Positions 45,180 through 58,200 of a stretch of DNA of 64,000 nucleotides are shown here, one piece after another. The notes below the pieces were generated by a model that was given only the letters and a program-made list of their open reading frames with translations, was not told the origin of the DNA and did no database searches. Location: contig CM077034.1 of the NCBI GenBank assembly GCA_039090855.1, forward strand, positions 224,271,331 to 224,335,330, read 5' to 3'. Source of the DNA: Macrothele yani (Eukaryota; Arthropoda; Arachnida; Araneae; Macrothelidae). A program made the position numbers and the translations under genes. Numbering within the stretch: position 1 is the stretch's first letter; every line of letters starts with the position of its first letter.

Positions 45180-48100
45180 TTAGGACCACCTGGGGACGAA
45201 ATTCGTAGGTTTGAGGGGCTCAATTCCATTTACAACTCTTTCTGTTCTGCAGTCAGTTGTGCGGATGTCCATCTCACTGAAACTTCTCAATGGGATATAG
45301 CTATGCCTCACCAAACTCTGATAAGACCTACTTTTTCCTCATTGTGCAGGCTATATTATTTGGAGGGGGCGACCAACTGGGGAAGAACCTTGTAGGTTTG
45401 AGGGGCTCAATCCCATTTACAACTCCTTCTGTTCTGCAGTCAGTTGTGCGGATATCCATCTCGCTGAAACATCTCAATGGGTCGCTATGTCTCATCAAAC
45501 TCTGATAAGACCTACTTTTTCCTCATTGTCGCACGCTGTATTATTTGGGGGAGGGAGACCAACTGGGGACGAACCTTGCAGGTTTGAGGGGCTCAATATA
45601 ATTTACAACTCGGTCTGTTCTGCAGTCAGCTATCTCACTGAAATTTCTCAAAGGGTCGCTATGTCTTATCAAACTCTGATCAGACCTACCTTTTCCTCAT
45701 TGGGCACGCTATATTATTTGCGGGGGGGGCGACCAACTGGGGACGAACCTTGCAGGTTTAAGGGGCTCAATTCTATTTCCAACACTTTCTGTTCTGCAGT
45801 CAGTTGTGCGGATGTCCATCTCACTGAAACTTCTCAATGGGTCGCTATGTCTCATTAAACTCTGATAAGACCTACTTTTTCCTCATTGTGCACGCTATAT
45901 TATTTGGGGGGCGACCAACTGGGGAAGAACCTTGTAGCTTTGAGGGGCTCAATCCCATTTACAACTCTTTCTGTTCTGCAGTCAGTTGTGCGGATATCCA
46001 TCTCACTGAAACATCTCAATGCGTCGCTATGTCTCATCAAACTCTGATAAGACCTACTTTTTCCTCATTGTGCACGCTATATTATTTGGGGGGGCGACCA
46101 ACTGGGGAAGAACCTTGTAGCTTTGAGGGGCTCAATCCCATTTACAACTCTTTCTGTTCTGCAGTCAGTTGTGCGGATATCCATCTCACTGAAACATCTC
46201 AATGGGTCGCTATGTCTCATCAAACTCTGATAAGACCTACTTTTTCCTCATTGTGCACGCTATATTATTTGGGGGGGACGACCAACTGGGGAAGAACCTT
46301 GTAGGTTTGAGGGGCTCAATTCCATTTACAACACTTTCTGTTCTGCAGTCAGTTGTGCGGATGTCCATCTCACTGAAACTACTCAATGGGTCGCTATGTC
46401 TCATCAAACTCTGATAAGACCTACTTTTTCCTCATTGTCGCACGCTATATTATTTGGGGAGGGGAGACCAACTGGGGACGAACCTTGCAGGTTTGAGGGG
46501 CTCAATCCAATTTACAACTCGGTCTGTTCTGCAGTCAGCTATCTCACTGAAATTTCTCAAAGGGTCGCTATGTCTTTTCAAACTCTGATCAGACCTACCT
46601 TTTCCTCATTGTGCACGCTATATTATTTGGGGGGGCGACCAACTGGGGACGAACCTTGCAGGTTTAAGGGGATCAATTCCATTTCCAACACTTTCTGTTC
46701 TGCAGTCAGTTGTGCGGATGTCCATCTCACTGAAACTTCTCAATGGGTCGCTATGTCTCATCAAACTCTGATAAGACCTACTTTTTCCTCATTTTGCACG
46801 CTATATTATTTGGGGGGGCGACCAACTGGGGAAGAACCTTGTAGGTTCGAGGGGTTCAATCCCATTTACAACTCTTTCTGTTCTGCAGTCAGTTGTGCGG
46901 ATATCCATCTCACTGAAACATCTCAATGGGTCGCTATGTCTCATCAAACTCTGATAAGACCTACTTTTTCCTCATTGTGCACGCTATATTATTTGGGGGG
47001 GGGCGACCAACTGGGGAAGAACCTTGTAGGCTTGAGGGGCTCAATTCCATTTACAACACTTTCTGTTCTGCAGTCAGTTGTGCGGATGTCCATCTCACTG
47101 AAACTCCTCAATGGGTCGCTATGTCTCATCAAACTCTGATAAGACCTACTTTTTCCTCATTGTCGCACGCTATATTATTTGGGGGAGGGGAGACCAACTG
47201 GGGACGAACCTTGCAGGTTTGAGGGGCTCAATCCAATTTACAACTCGGTCTGTTCTGCAGTCAGCTATCTCACTGAAATTTCTCAAAGGGTCGCTATGTC
47301 TTATAAAACTCTGATCAGACCTACCTTTTCCTCATTGTGCACGCTATATTATTTGGGGGGGCGACCAACTGGGGACGAACCTTGCAGGTTTAAGGGGCTC
47401 AATTCCATTTCCAACACTTTCTGTTCTGCAGTCAGTTGTGCGGATGTCCATCTCACTGAAACTTCTCAATGGGTCGCTATGTCTCATCAAACTCTGATAA
47501 GACCTACTTTTTCCTCATTTTGCACGCTATATTATTTGGGGGGGGCGACCAACTGGGGAAGAACCTTGTAGGTTTGAGGGGTTCAATCCCATTTACAACT
47601 CTTTCTGTTCTGCAGTCAGTTGTGCGGATATCCATCTCACTGAAACATCTCAATGGGTCGCTATGTCTCATCAAACTCTGATAAGACCTACTTTTTCCTC
47701 ATTGTGCACGCTATATTATTTTTTTGGGGGGGCGACCAACTGGGGAAGAACCTTGTAGGTTTGAGGGGCTCAATTTAATTTACAACACTTTCTGTTCTGC
47801 AGTCAGTTGTGCGGATGTCCATCTCACTGAAACTTCTCAATGGGTCGCTATGTCTCATCAAACTCTGATAAGACCTACTTTTTCCTCATTGTGCACGCTA
47901 TATTATTTGGGGGGCGGGGAGACCAACTGGGGACGAACCTTGCAGGTTTGAGGGGCTCAATCCCATTTACAACTCGGTCTGTTCTGCAGTCAGCCATCTC
48001 ACTGAAATTTCTCAAAGGGTCGCTATGCCTTATCAAACTCTGATAAGACCTACCTTTTTCTCATTTTGCACGCTATATTATTTGGGGGGACCAACTGGGG

Positions 48101-49262
48101 ACGAACCTTGCAGGTTTGAGGAGCTCAATCCCATTTACAACTCTTTCTGTTCTGCAGTCAGTTGTGCGGATGTCCATCTCACTGAAACACCTCAATGGGT
48201 CGCTATGTCTCATCAAACTCTGATAAGACCTACTTTTTCCTCATTGTGCACGCTATATCATTTGGGGGGGGGACCAACTGGGGACGAACCTTGCAGGTTT
48301 GAGGAGCTCAATCCCATTTACAACTCTTTCTGTTCTGCAGTCAGTTGGGCGGATGTCCATCTCACTGAAACATCTCAATGGGTCGCTATGTCTCATCAAA
48401 CTCTGATAAGACCTACTTTTTCCTCATTGTGCACGCTATATTATTTGGGTGGGGGGGCGACCAACTGGGGACGAACCTTGCAGGTTTGAGGAGCTCAATC
48501 CCATTTACAACTCTTTCTGTTCTGCAGTCAGTTGTGCGGATGTCCATCTCACTGAAACATCTCAATGGGTCGCTATGTCTCATCAAACTCTGATAAGACC
48601 TACTTTTTCCTCATTGTGCACGCTATATCATTGGGGGGGCGACCAACTGGGGACGAACCTTGCAGGTTTGAGGAGCTCAATCCCATTTACAACTCTTTCT
48701 GTTCTGCAGTCAGTTGTGCGGATGTCCATCTCACTGAAACATCTCAATGGGTCGCTATGTCTCATCAAACTCTGATAAGACCTACTTTTTCCTCATTGTG
48801 CACGCTATATTATTTGGGTGGGGGGGCCACCAACTGGGGACGAACCTTGCAGGTTTGAGGAGCTCAATCCCATTTACAACTCTTTCTGTTCTGCAGTCAG
48901 TTGTGCGGATGTCCATCTCACTGAAAGTTCTCAATGGGTCGCTATGTCTCATCAAACTCTGATAAGATCTACTTTTTCCTCATTGTGCACGCTATATTAT
49001 TTGGGGGGGGGAGCGACCAACTGGGGACGAACCTTGCAGGGTTGAGGGGCTCAATCCCATTTACAACTCGTTCTGTTCTGCAGTCAGTTGTGCGGATGTC
49101 CATCTCACTGAAAGTTCTCAATGGGTCGCTATGTCACATCAAACTCTGATAAGATCTACTTTTTCCTCATTGTGCACGCTATATTATTTGGGGGGGCGAC
49201 CAACTGGGGACGAACCTTGCAGGGTTGACGGGCTCAATCTTATTTACAACTCAATCTTATTT
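45180..49262. repeat. 174-187-bp satellite array, about 22 copies
   Basis: Monomers share CTGCAGTCAGTTGTGCGGATG, TCTGATAAGACCTAC and a G-run of 4-10. A shorter variant lacking about 12 bp (CAGTCAGCTATCTCACTG) recurs at about 45620, 46530, 47258 and 47990. The last unit ends with a duplicated TCAATCTTATTTACAAC next to the following array. Short plus-strand frames across it are artefacts. Confidence 0.95.
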
Positions 49263-49269
49263 ACAACTG

Positions 49270-52200
49270 TCTGACCCCAGGTCTTAAACAACCCTTAGAA
49301 ATAGGAAGCTAGGAGATTTGGGCAACAGTGCCCGATAGGAAAGTGACACGGAAGCGAGGTAGAAGACGCCCTTATTTACTACCGGAGGTCAGAAGGCTTA
49401 ACGTGCCCATTCAATGCTCTAGTAGATCAGATCTGATCATATGTAGAGGATGTTAGGAAGGGAGTGTCTGACCCCTGGTCCTAAACAACCCTTAGAAATA
49501 GGAAGCTAGGAGATTTGGGCTAGAGTGGCCGATAGGAAAGTGACACGGAAGCGAGGTAGAAGACGCCCTTATTTACTACCGGGGGTCAGAAGGCTTAACG
49601 TGCCCATTCAATGCTCTAGTAGATCAGATCAGATCATATGTAGAGGATTTTAGGAAGGGAGTGTCTGACCCCTGGTCCTAAACAACCCTTAGAAATAGGA
49701 AGCTAGGAGATTTGGGCTAGAGTGGCCGATAGGAAAGTGACACGGAAGCGAGGTAGAAGACGCCCTTATTTACTACCGGGGGTCAGAAGGCTTAACGTGC
49801 CCATTCAATGCTCTAGTAGATCAGATCAGATCATATGTAGAGGATTTTAGGAAGGGAGTGTCTGACCCCTGGTCCTAAACAACCCTTAGAAATAGGAAGC
49901 TAGGAGATTTGGGCTAGAGTGGCCGATAGGAAAGTGACACGGAAGCGAGGTAGAAGACGCCCTTATTTACTACCGGGGGTCAGAAGGCTTAACGTGCCCA
50001 TTCAATGCTCTAGTAGATCAGATCAGATCATATGTAGAGGATTTTAGGAAGGGAGTGTCTGACCCCAGGTCTTAAACAACCCTTAGAAATAGGAAGCTAG
50101 GAGATTTGGGCTAGAGTGGCCGATAGGAAAGTGACACGGAAGCGAGGTAGAAGACGCCCTTATTTACTACCGGGGGTCAGAAGGCTTAACGTGCCCATTC
50201 AATGCTCTAGTAGATCAGATCAGATCATATGTAGAGGATTTTAGGAAGGGAGTGTCTGACCCCAGGTCTTAAACAACCCTTAGAAATAGGAAGCTAGGAG
50301 ATTTGGGCTAGAGTGGCCGATAGGAAAGTGACACGGAAGCGAGGTAGAAGACGCCCTTATTTACTACCGGGGGTCAGAAGGCTTAACGTGCCCATTCAAT
50401 GCTCTAGTAGATCAGATCAGATCATATGTAGAGGATTTTAGGAAGGCAGTGTCTGACCCCAGGTCCTAAACAACCCTTAGAAATAGGAAGCTAGGAGATT
50501 TGGGCTAGAGTGGCCGATAGGAAAGTGACACGGAAGCGAGGTAGAAGACGCCCTTATTTACTACCGGGGGTCAGAAGGCTTAACGTGCCCATTCAATGCT
50601 CTAGTAGATCAGATCAGATCATATGTAGAGGATTTTAGGAAGGGAGTGTCTGACCCCAGGTCTTAAACAACCCTTAGAAATAGGAAGCTAGGAGATTTGG
50701 GCTAGAGTGGCCGATAGGAAAGTGACACGGAAGCGAGGTAGAAGACGCCCTTATTTACTACCGGGGGTCAGAAGGCTTAACGTGCCCATTCAATGCTCTA
50801 GTAGATCAGATCAGATCATATGTAGAGGATTTTAGGAAGGGAGTGTCTGACCCCAGGTCTTAAACAACCCTTAGAAATAGGAAGCTAGGAGATTTGGGCT
50901 AGAGTGCCTGATAGGAAAGTGACACGGAAGCGAGGTAGAAGACGCCCTTATTTACTACCGGGGGTCAGAAGGCTTAACGTGCCCATTCAATGCTCTAGTA
51001 GATCAGATCAGATCATATGTAGAGGATTTTAGGAAGGGAGTGTCTGACCCCAGGTCTTAAACAACCCTTAGAAATAGGAAGCTAGGAGATTTGGGCTAGA
51101 GTGGCCGATAGGAAAGTGACACGGAAGCGAGGTAGAAGACGCCCTTATTTACTACCGGGGGTCAGAAGGCTTAACGTGCCCATTCAATGCTCTAGTAGAT
51201 CGGATCAGATCATATGTAGAGGACTTTAGGAAGGGAGTGTCTGACCCCAGGTCCTAAACAACCCTTAGAAATAGGAAGCTAGGAGATATGGGCTAGAGTG
51301 CCTGATAGGAAAGTGACACGGAAGCGAGGTAGAAGACGCCCTTATTTACTACCGGGGGTCAGAAGGCTTAACGTGCCCATTCAATGCTCTAGTAGATCAG
51401 ATCTGATCATATGTAGAGGATTTTAGGAAGGGAGTGTCTGACCCCAGGTCTTAAACAACCCTTAGAAATAGGAAGCTAGGATATTTGGGCTAGAGTGCCT
51501 GATAGGAAAGTGACACGGAAGCGATATAGAAGACGCCCTTATTTACTACCGGGGGTCAGAAGGCTTAACGTGCCCATTCAATGCTCTAGTAGATCGGATC
51601 AGATCATATGTAGAGGACTTTAGGAAGGGAGTGTCTGACCCCAGGTCTTAAACAACCCTTAGAAATAGGAAGCTAGGAGATATGGGCTAGAGTGCCCGAT
51701 AGGAAAGTGACACGGAAGCGAGGTAGAAGACGCCCTTATTTACTACCGGGGGTCAGAAGGCTTAACGTGCCCATTCAATGCTCTAGTAGATCAGATCTGA
51801 TCATATGTAGAGGATTTTAGGAAGGGAGTGTCTGACCCCAGGTCCTAAACAACCCTTAGAAATAGGAAGCTAGGAGATATGGGCTAGAGTGCCCGATAGG
51901 AAAGTGACACGGAAGCGAAGTAGAAGACGCCCTTATTTACTACCGGGGGTCAGAAGGCTTAACGTGCCCATTCAATGCTCTAGTAGATCAGATCAGATCA
52001 TATGTAGAGGATTTTAGGAAGGGAGTGTCTGACCCCAGGTCCTAAACAACCCTTAGAAATAGGAAGCTAGGATATTTGGACTAGAGTGCTCGATAGGAAA
52101 GTGACACGGAAGCGAGGTAGAAGACGCCCTTATTTACTACCGGGGGTCAGAAGGCTTAACGTGCCCATTCAATGCTCTAGTAGATCAGATCAGATCATAT

Positions 52201-55200
52201 GTACAGGATTTTAGGAAGGGAGTGTCTGACCCCTGGTCCTAAACAACCCTTAGAAATAGGAAGCTAGGAGATTTGGGCTAGAGTGGCCGATAGGAAAGTG
52301 ACACGGAAGCGAGGTAGAAGACGCCCTTATTTACTACCGGGGGTCAGAAGGCTTAACGTGCCCATTCAATGCTCTAGTAGATCAGATCAGATCATATGTA
52401 GAGGATTTTAGGAAGGGAGTGTCTGACCCCAGGTCCTAAACAACCCTTAGAAATAGGAAGCTAGGAGATTTGGGCTAGAGTGCCCGATAGGAAAGTGACA
52501 CGGAAGCGAGGTAGAAGACGCCCTTATTTACTACCGGGGGTCAGAAGGCTTAACGTGCCCATTCAATGCTCTAGTAGATCAGATCTGATCATATGTACAG
52601 GATTTTAGGAAGGGAGTGTCTGACCCCAGGTCCTAAACAACCCTTAGAAATAGGAAGCTGGGAGATTTGGGCTAGAGTGGCCGATAGGAAAGTGACACGG
52701 AAGCGAGGTAGAAGACGCCCTTATTTACTACCGGGGTTCTGAAGGCTTAACGTGCCCATTCAATGCTCTAGTAGATCAGATCTGATCATATGTAGAGGAT
52801 TTTAGGAAGGGAGTGTCTGACCCCTGGTCCTAAACAACCCTTAGAAATAGGAAGCTAGGAGATTTGGGCTAGAGTGGCCGATAGGAAAGTGACACGGAAG
52901 CGAGGTAGAAGACGCCCTTATTTACTACCGGAGGTCAGAAGGCTTAACGTGCCCATTCAATGCTCTAGTAGATCAGATCTGATCATATGTAGAGGATGTT
53001 AGGAAGGGAGTGTCTGACCCCAGGTCCTAAACAACCCTTAGAAATAGGAAGCTAGGAGATTTGGGCTAGAGTGCCCGATAGGAAAGTGACACGGAAGCGA
53101 GGTAGAAGACGCCCTTATTTACTACCGGGGTTCTGAAGGCTTAACGTGCCCATTCAATGCTCTAGTAGATCAGATCAGATCATATGTAGAGGATTTTAGG
53201 AAGGGAGTGTCTGACCCCTGGTCCTAAACAACCCTTAGAAATAGGAAGCTAGGAGATTTGGGCTAGAGTGGCCGATAGGAAAGTGACACGGAAGCGAGGT
53301 AGAAGACGCCCTTATTTACTACCGGGGGTCAGAAGGCTTAACGTGCCCATTCAATGCTCTAGTAGATCAGATCAGATCATATGTAGAGGATTTTAGGAAG
53401 GGAGTGTCTGACCCCTGGTCCTAAACAACCCTTAGAAATAGGAAGCTAGGAGATTTGGGCTAGAGTGGCCGATAGGAAAGTGACACGGAAGCGAGGTAGA
53501 AGACGCCCTTATTTACTACCGGGGGTCAGAAGGCTTAACGTGCCCATTCAATGCTCTAGTAGATCAGATCAGATCATATGTAGAGGATTTTAGGAAGGGA
53601 GTGTCTGACCCCAGGTCTTAAACAACCCTTAGAAATAGGAAGCTAGGAGATTTGGGCTAGAGTGGCCGATAGGAAAGTGACACGGAAGCGAGGTAGAAGA
53701 CGCCCTTATTTACTACCGGAGGTCAGAAGGCTTAACGTGCCCATTCAATGCTCTAGTAGATCAGATCAGATCATATGTAGAGGATTTTAGGAAGGGAGTG
53801 TCTGACCCCAGGTCTTAAACAACCCTTAGAAATAGGAAGCTAGGAGATTTGGGCTAGAGTGGCCGATAGGAAAGTGACACGGAAGCGAGGTAGAAGACGC
53901 CCTTATTTACTACCGGGGGTCAGAAGGCTTAACGTGCCCATTCAATGCTCTAGTAGATCAGATCAGATCATATGTAGAGGATTTTAGGAAGGCAGTGTCT
54001 GACCCCTGGTCCTAAACAACCCTTAGAAATAGGAAGCTAGGAGATTTGGGCTAGAGTGGCCGATAGGAAAGTGACACGGAAGCGAGGTAGAAGACGCCCT
54101 TATTTACTACCGGGGGTCAGAAGGCTTAACGTGCCCATTCAATGCTCTAGTAGATCAGATCAGATCATATGTTGAGGATTTTAGGAAGGGAGTGTCTGAC
54201 CCCAGGTCTTAAACAACCCTTAGAAATAGGAAGCTAGGAGATTTGGGCTAGAGTGGCCGATAGGAAAGTGACACGGAAGCGAGGTAGAAGACGCCCTTAT
54301 TTACTACCGGGGGTCAGAAGGCTTAACGTGCCCATTCAATGCTCTAGTAGATCAGATCAGATCATATGTAGAGGATTTTAGGAAGGGAGTGTCTGACCCC
54401 AGGTCTTAAACAACCCTTAGAAATAGGAAGCTAGGAGATTTGGGCTAGAGTGCCTGATAGGAAAGTGACACGGAAGCGAGGTAGAAGACGCCCTTATTTA
54501 CTACCGGGGGTCAGAAGGCTTAACGTGCCCATTCAATGCTCTAGTAGATCAGATCAGATCATATGTAGAGGATTTTAGGAAGGGAGTGTCTGACCCCAGG
54601 TCTTAAACAACCCTTAGAAATAGGAAGCTAGGAGATTTGGGCTAGAGTGCCCGATAGGAAAGTGACACGGAAGCGAGGTAGAAGACGCCCTTATTTACTA
54701 CCGGTGGTCAGAAGGCTTAACGTGCCCATTCAATGCTCTAGTAGATCGGATCAGATCATATGTAGAGGACTTTAGGAAGGGAGTGTCTGACCCCAGGTCC
54801 TAAACAACCCTTAGAAATAGGAAGCTAGGAGATATGGGCTAGAGTGCCTGATAGGAAAGTGACACGGAAGCGAGGTAGAAGACGCCCTTATTTACTACCG
54901 GGGGTCAGAAGGCTTAACGTGCCCATTCAATGCTCTAGTAGATCAGATCTGATCATATGTAGAGGATTTTAGGAAGGGAGTGTCTGACCCCAGGTCCTAA
55001 ACAACCCTTAGAAATAGGAAGCTAGGAGATATGGGCTAGAGTGCCTGATAGGAAAGTGACACGGAAGCGAGGTAGAAGACGCCCTTATTTACTACCGGGG
55101 GTCAGAAGGCTTAACGTGCCCATTCAATGCTCTAGTAGATCGGATCAGATCATATGTAGAGGACTTTAGGAAGGGAGTGTCTGACCCCAGGTCTTAAACA

Positions 55201-58200
55201 ACCCTTAGAAATAGGAAGCTAGGAGATATGGGCTAGAGTGCCTGATAGGAAAGTGACACGGAAGCGAGGTAGAAGACGCCCTTATTTACTACCGGGGGTC
55301 AGAAGGCTTAACGTGCCCATTCAATGCTCTAGTAGATCAGATCTGATCATATGTAGAGGATTTTAGGAAGGGAGTGTCTGACCCCAGGTCCTAAACAACC
55401 CTTAGAAATAGGAAGCTAGGAGATATGGGCTAGAGTGCCTGATAGGAAAGTGACACGGAAGCGAGGTAGAAGACGCCCTTATTTACTACCGGGGGTCAGA
55501 AGGCTTAACGTGCCCATTCAATGCTCTAGTAGATCGGATCAGATCATATGTAGAGGACTTTAGGAAGGGAGTGTCTGACCCCAGGTCTTAAACAACCCTT
55601 AGAAATAGGAAGCTAGGATATTTGGACTAGAGTGCTCGATAGGAAAGTGACACGGAAGCGAGGTAGAAGACGCCCTTATTTACTACCGGGGGTCAGAAGG
55701 CTTAACGTGCCCATTCAATGCTCTAGTAGATCAGATCAGATCATATGTAGAGGATTTTAGGAAGGGAGTGTCTGATCCCTGGTCCTAAACAACCCTTAGA
55801 AATAGGAAGCTAGGAGATTTGGGCTAGAGTGCCCGATAGGAAAGTGACACGGAAGCGAGGTAGAAGACGCCCTTATTTACTACCGGGGGTCAGAAGGCTT
55901 AACGTGCCCATTCAATGCTCTAGTAGATCAGATCTGATCATATGTAGAGGATTTTAGGAAGGGAGTGTCTGACCCCAGGTCCTAAACAACCCTTAGAAAT
56001 AGGAAGCTAGGAGATTTGGGCTAGAGTGCCCGATAGGAAAGTGACACGGAAGCGAGGTAGAAGACGCCCTTATTTACTACCGGGGGTCAGAAGGCTTAAC
56101 GTGCCCATTCAATGCTCTAGTAGATCAGATCAGATCATATGTAGAGGATTTTAGGAAGGGAGTGTCTGACCCCAGGTCCTAAACAACCCTTAGAAATAGG
56201 AAGCTGGGAGATTTGGGCTAGAGTGCCCGATAGGAAAGTGACACGGAAGCGAGGTAGAAGACGCCCTTATTTACTACCGGGGTTCTGAAGGCTTAACGTG
56301 CCCATTCAATGCTCTAGTAGATCAGATCTGATCATATGTACAGGATTTTAGGAAGGGAGTGTCTGACCCCTGGTCCTAAACAACCCTTAGAAATAGGAAG
56401 CTAGGAGATTTGGGCTAGAGTGCCCGATAGGAAAGTAACACGGAAGCGAGCTAGAAAACGCCCTTATTTACTACCGGGGGTCAGAAGGCTTAACGTGCCC
56501 ATTCAATGCTCTAGTAGATCAGATCAGATCTTATGTAGAGGATTTTAGGAAGGGAGTGTCTGACCCTAGGTCTTAAACAACCCTTAGAAATAGGAAGCTA
56601 GGAGATTTGGGCTAGAGTGCCCGATAGGAAAGTAACACGGAAGCGAGGTAGAAGACGCCCTTATTTACTACCGGGGGTCAGAAGGCTTAACGTGCCCATT
56701 CAATGCTCTAGTAGATCAGATCAGATCTTATGTAGAGGATTTTAGGAAGGGAGTGTCTGACCCTAGGTCTTAAACAACCCTTAGAAATAGGAAGCTGGGA
56801 GATTTGGGCTAGAGTGCCCGATAGGAAAGTGACACGGAAGCGAGGTAGAAGACGCCCTTATTTACTACCGGGGGTCAGAAGGCTTAACGTGCCCATTCAA
56901 TGCTCTAGTAGATCAGATCAGATCATATGTAGAGGAATTTAGGAAGGGAGTGTCTGACCCCAGGTCTTAAACAACCCTTAGAAATAGGAAGCTAGGAGAT
57001 TTGGGCTAGAGTGCCCGATAGGAAAGTAACACGGAAGCGAGGTAGAAGACGCCCTTATTTACTACCGCGGGTCAGAAGGCTTAACGTGCCCATTCAATGC
57101 TCTAGTAGATCAGATCGGATCATATGTAGAGGATTTTAGTAAGGGAGTGTCTGACCCCAGGTCTTAAACAACCCTTAGAAATAGGAAGCTAGGAGATTTG
57201 GGCTAGAGTGCCCGATAGGAAAGTGACACGGAAGCGAGGTAGAAGACGCCCTTATTTACTACCGGGGGTCAGAAGGCTTAACGTGCCCATTCAATGCTCT
57301 AGTAGATCAGATCTGATCATATGTAGAGGATTTTAGGAAGGGAGTGTCTGACCCCAGGTCTTAAACAACCCTTAGAAATAGGAAGCTAGGAGATTTGGGC
57401 TAGAGTGCCCGATAGGAAAGTAACACGGAAGCGAGGTAGAAGACGCCCTTATTTACTACCGGGGGTCAGAAGGCTTAACGTGCCCATTCAATGCTCTAGT
57501 AGATCAGATCTGATCATATGTAGAGGATTTTAGGAAGGGAGTGTCTGACCCCTGGTCCTAAACAACCCTTAGAAATAGGAAGCTAGGAGATTTGGGCTAG
57601 AGTGCAAGATAGGAAAGTGACACGGAAGCGAGGCAGAAGACGCCCTTATTTACTACCGTGGTTCAGAAGGCTTAACGTGCCCATTCAATGCTCTAGTAGA
57701 TCAGATCTGATCATATGTAGAGGATTTTAGGAAGGGAGTGTCTGACCCCAGGTCTTAAACAAGCCTTAGAAATAGGAAGCTAGGAGATTTGGGCTAGAGT
57801 GCCCGATAGGAAAGTGACACGGAAGCGAGGTAGAAGACGCCCTTATTTACTACCAGGGGTCAGAAGGCTTAACGTGCCCATTCAATGCTCTAGTAGATCA
57901 GATCGGATCATATGTAGAGGATTTTAGTAAGGGAGTGTCTGACCCCAGGTCTTGAACAACCCTTAGAAATAGGAAGCTAGGAGATTTGGGCTAGAGTGCC
58001 CGATAGGAAAGTGACACGGAAGCGAGGCAGAAGACGCCCTTATTTACTACCGTGGTTCAGAAGGCTTAACGTGCCCATTCAATGCTCTAGTAGATCAGAT
58101 CTGATCATATGTACAGGATTTTAGGAAGGGAGTGTCTGACCCCAGGTCTTGAACAACCCTTAGAAATAGGAAGCTAGGAGATTTGGGCTAGAGTGCCCGA

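Noticed and set aside
45144..49149. Many overlapping plus-strand frames of 60-250 codons
   Set aside because: Satellite monomers read through; frames shift with G-run length and show no conserved coding pattern.
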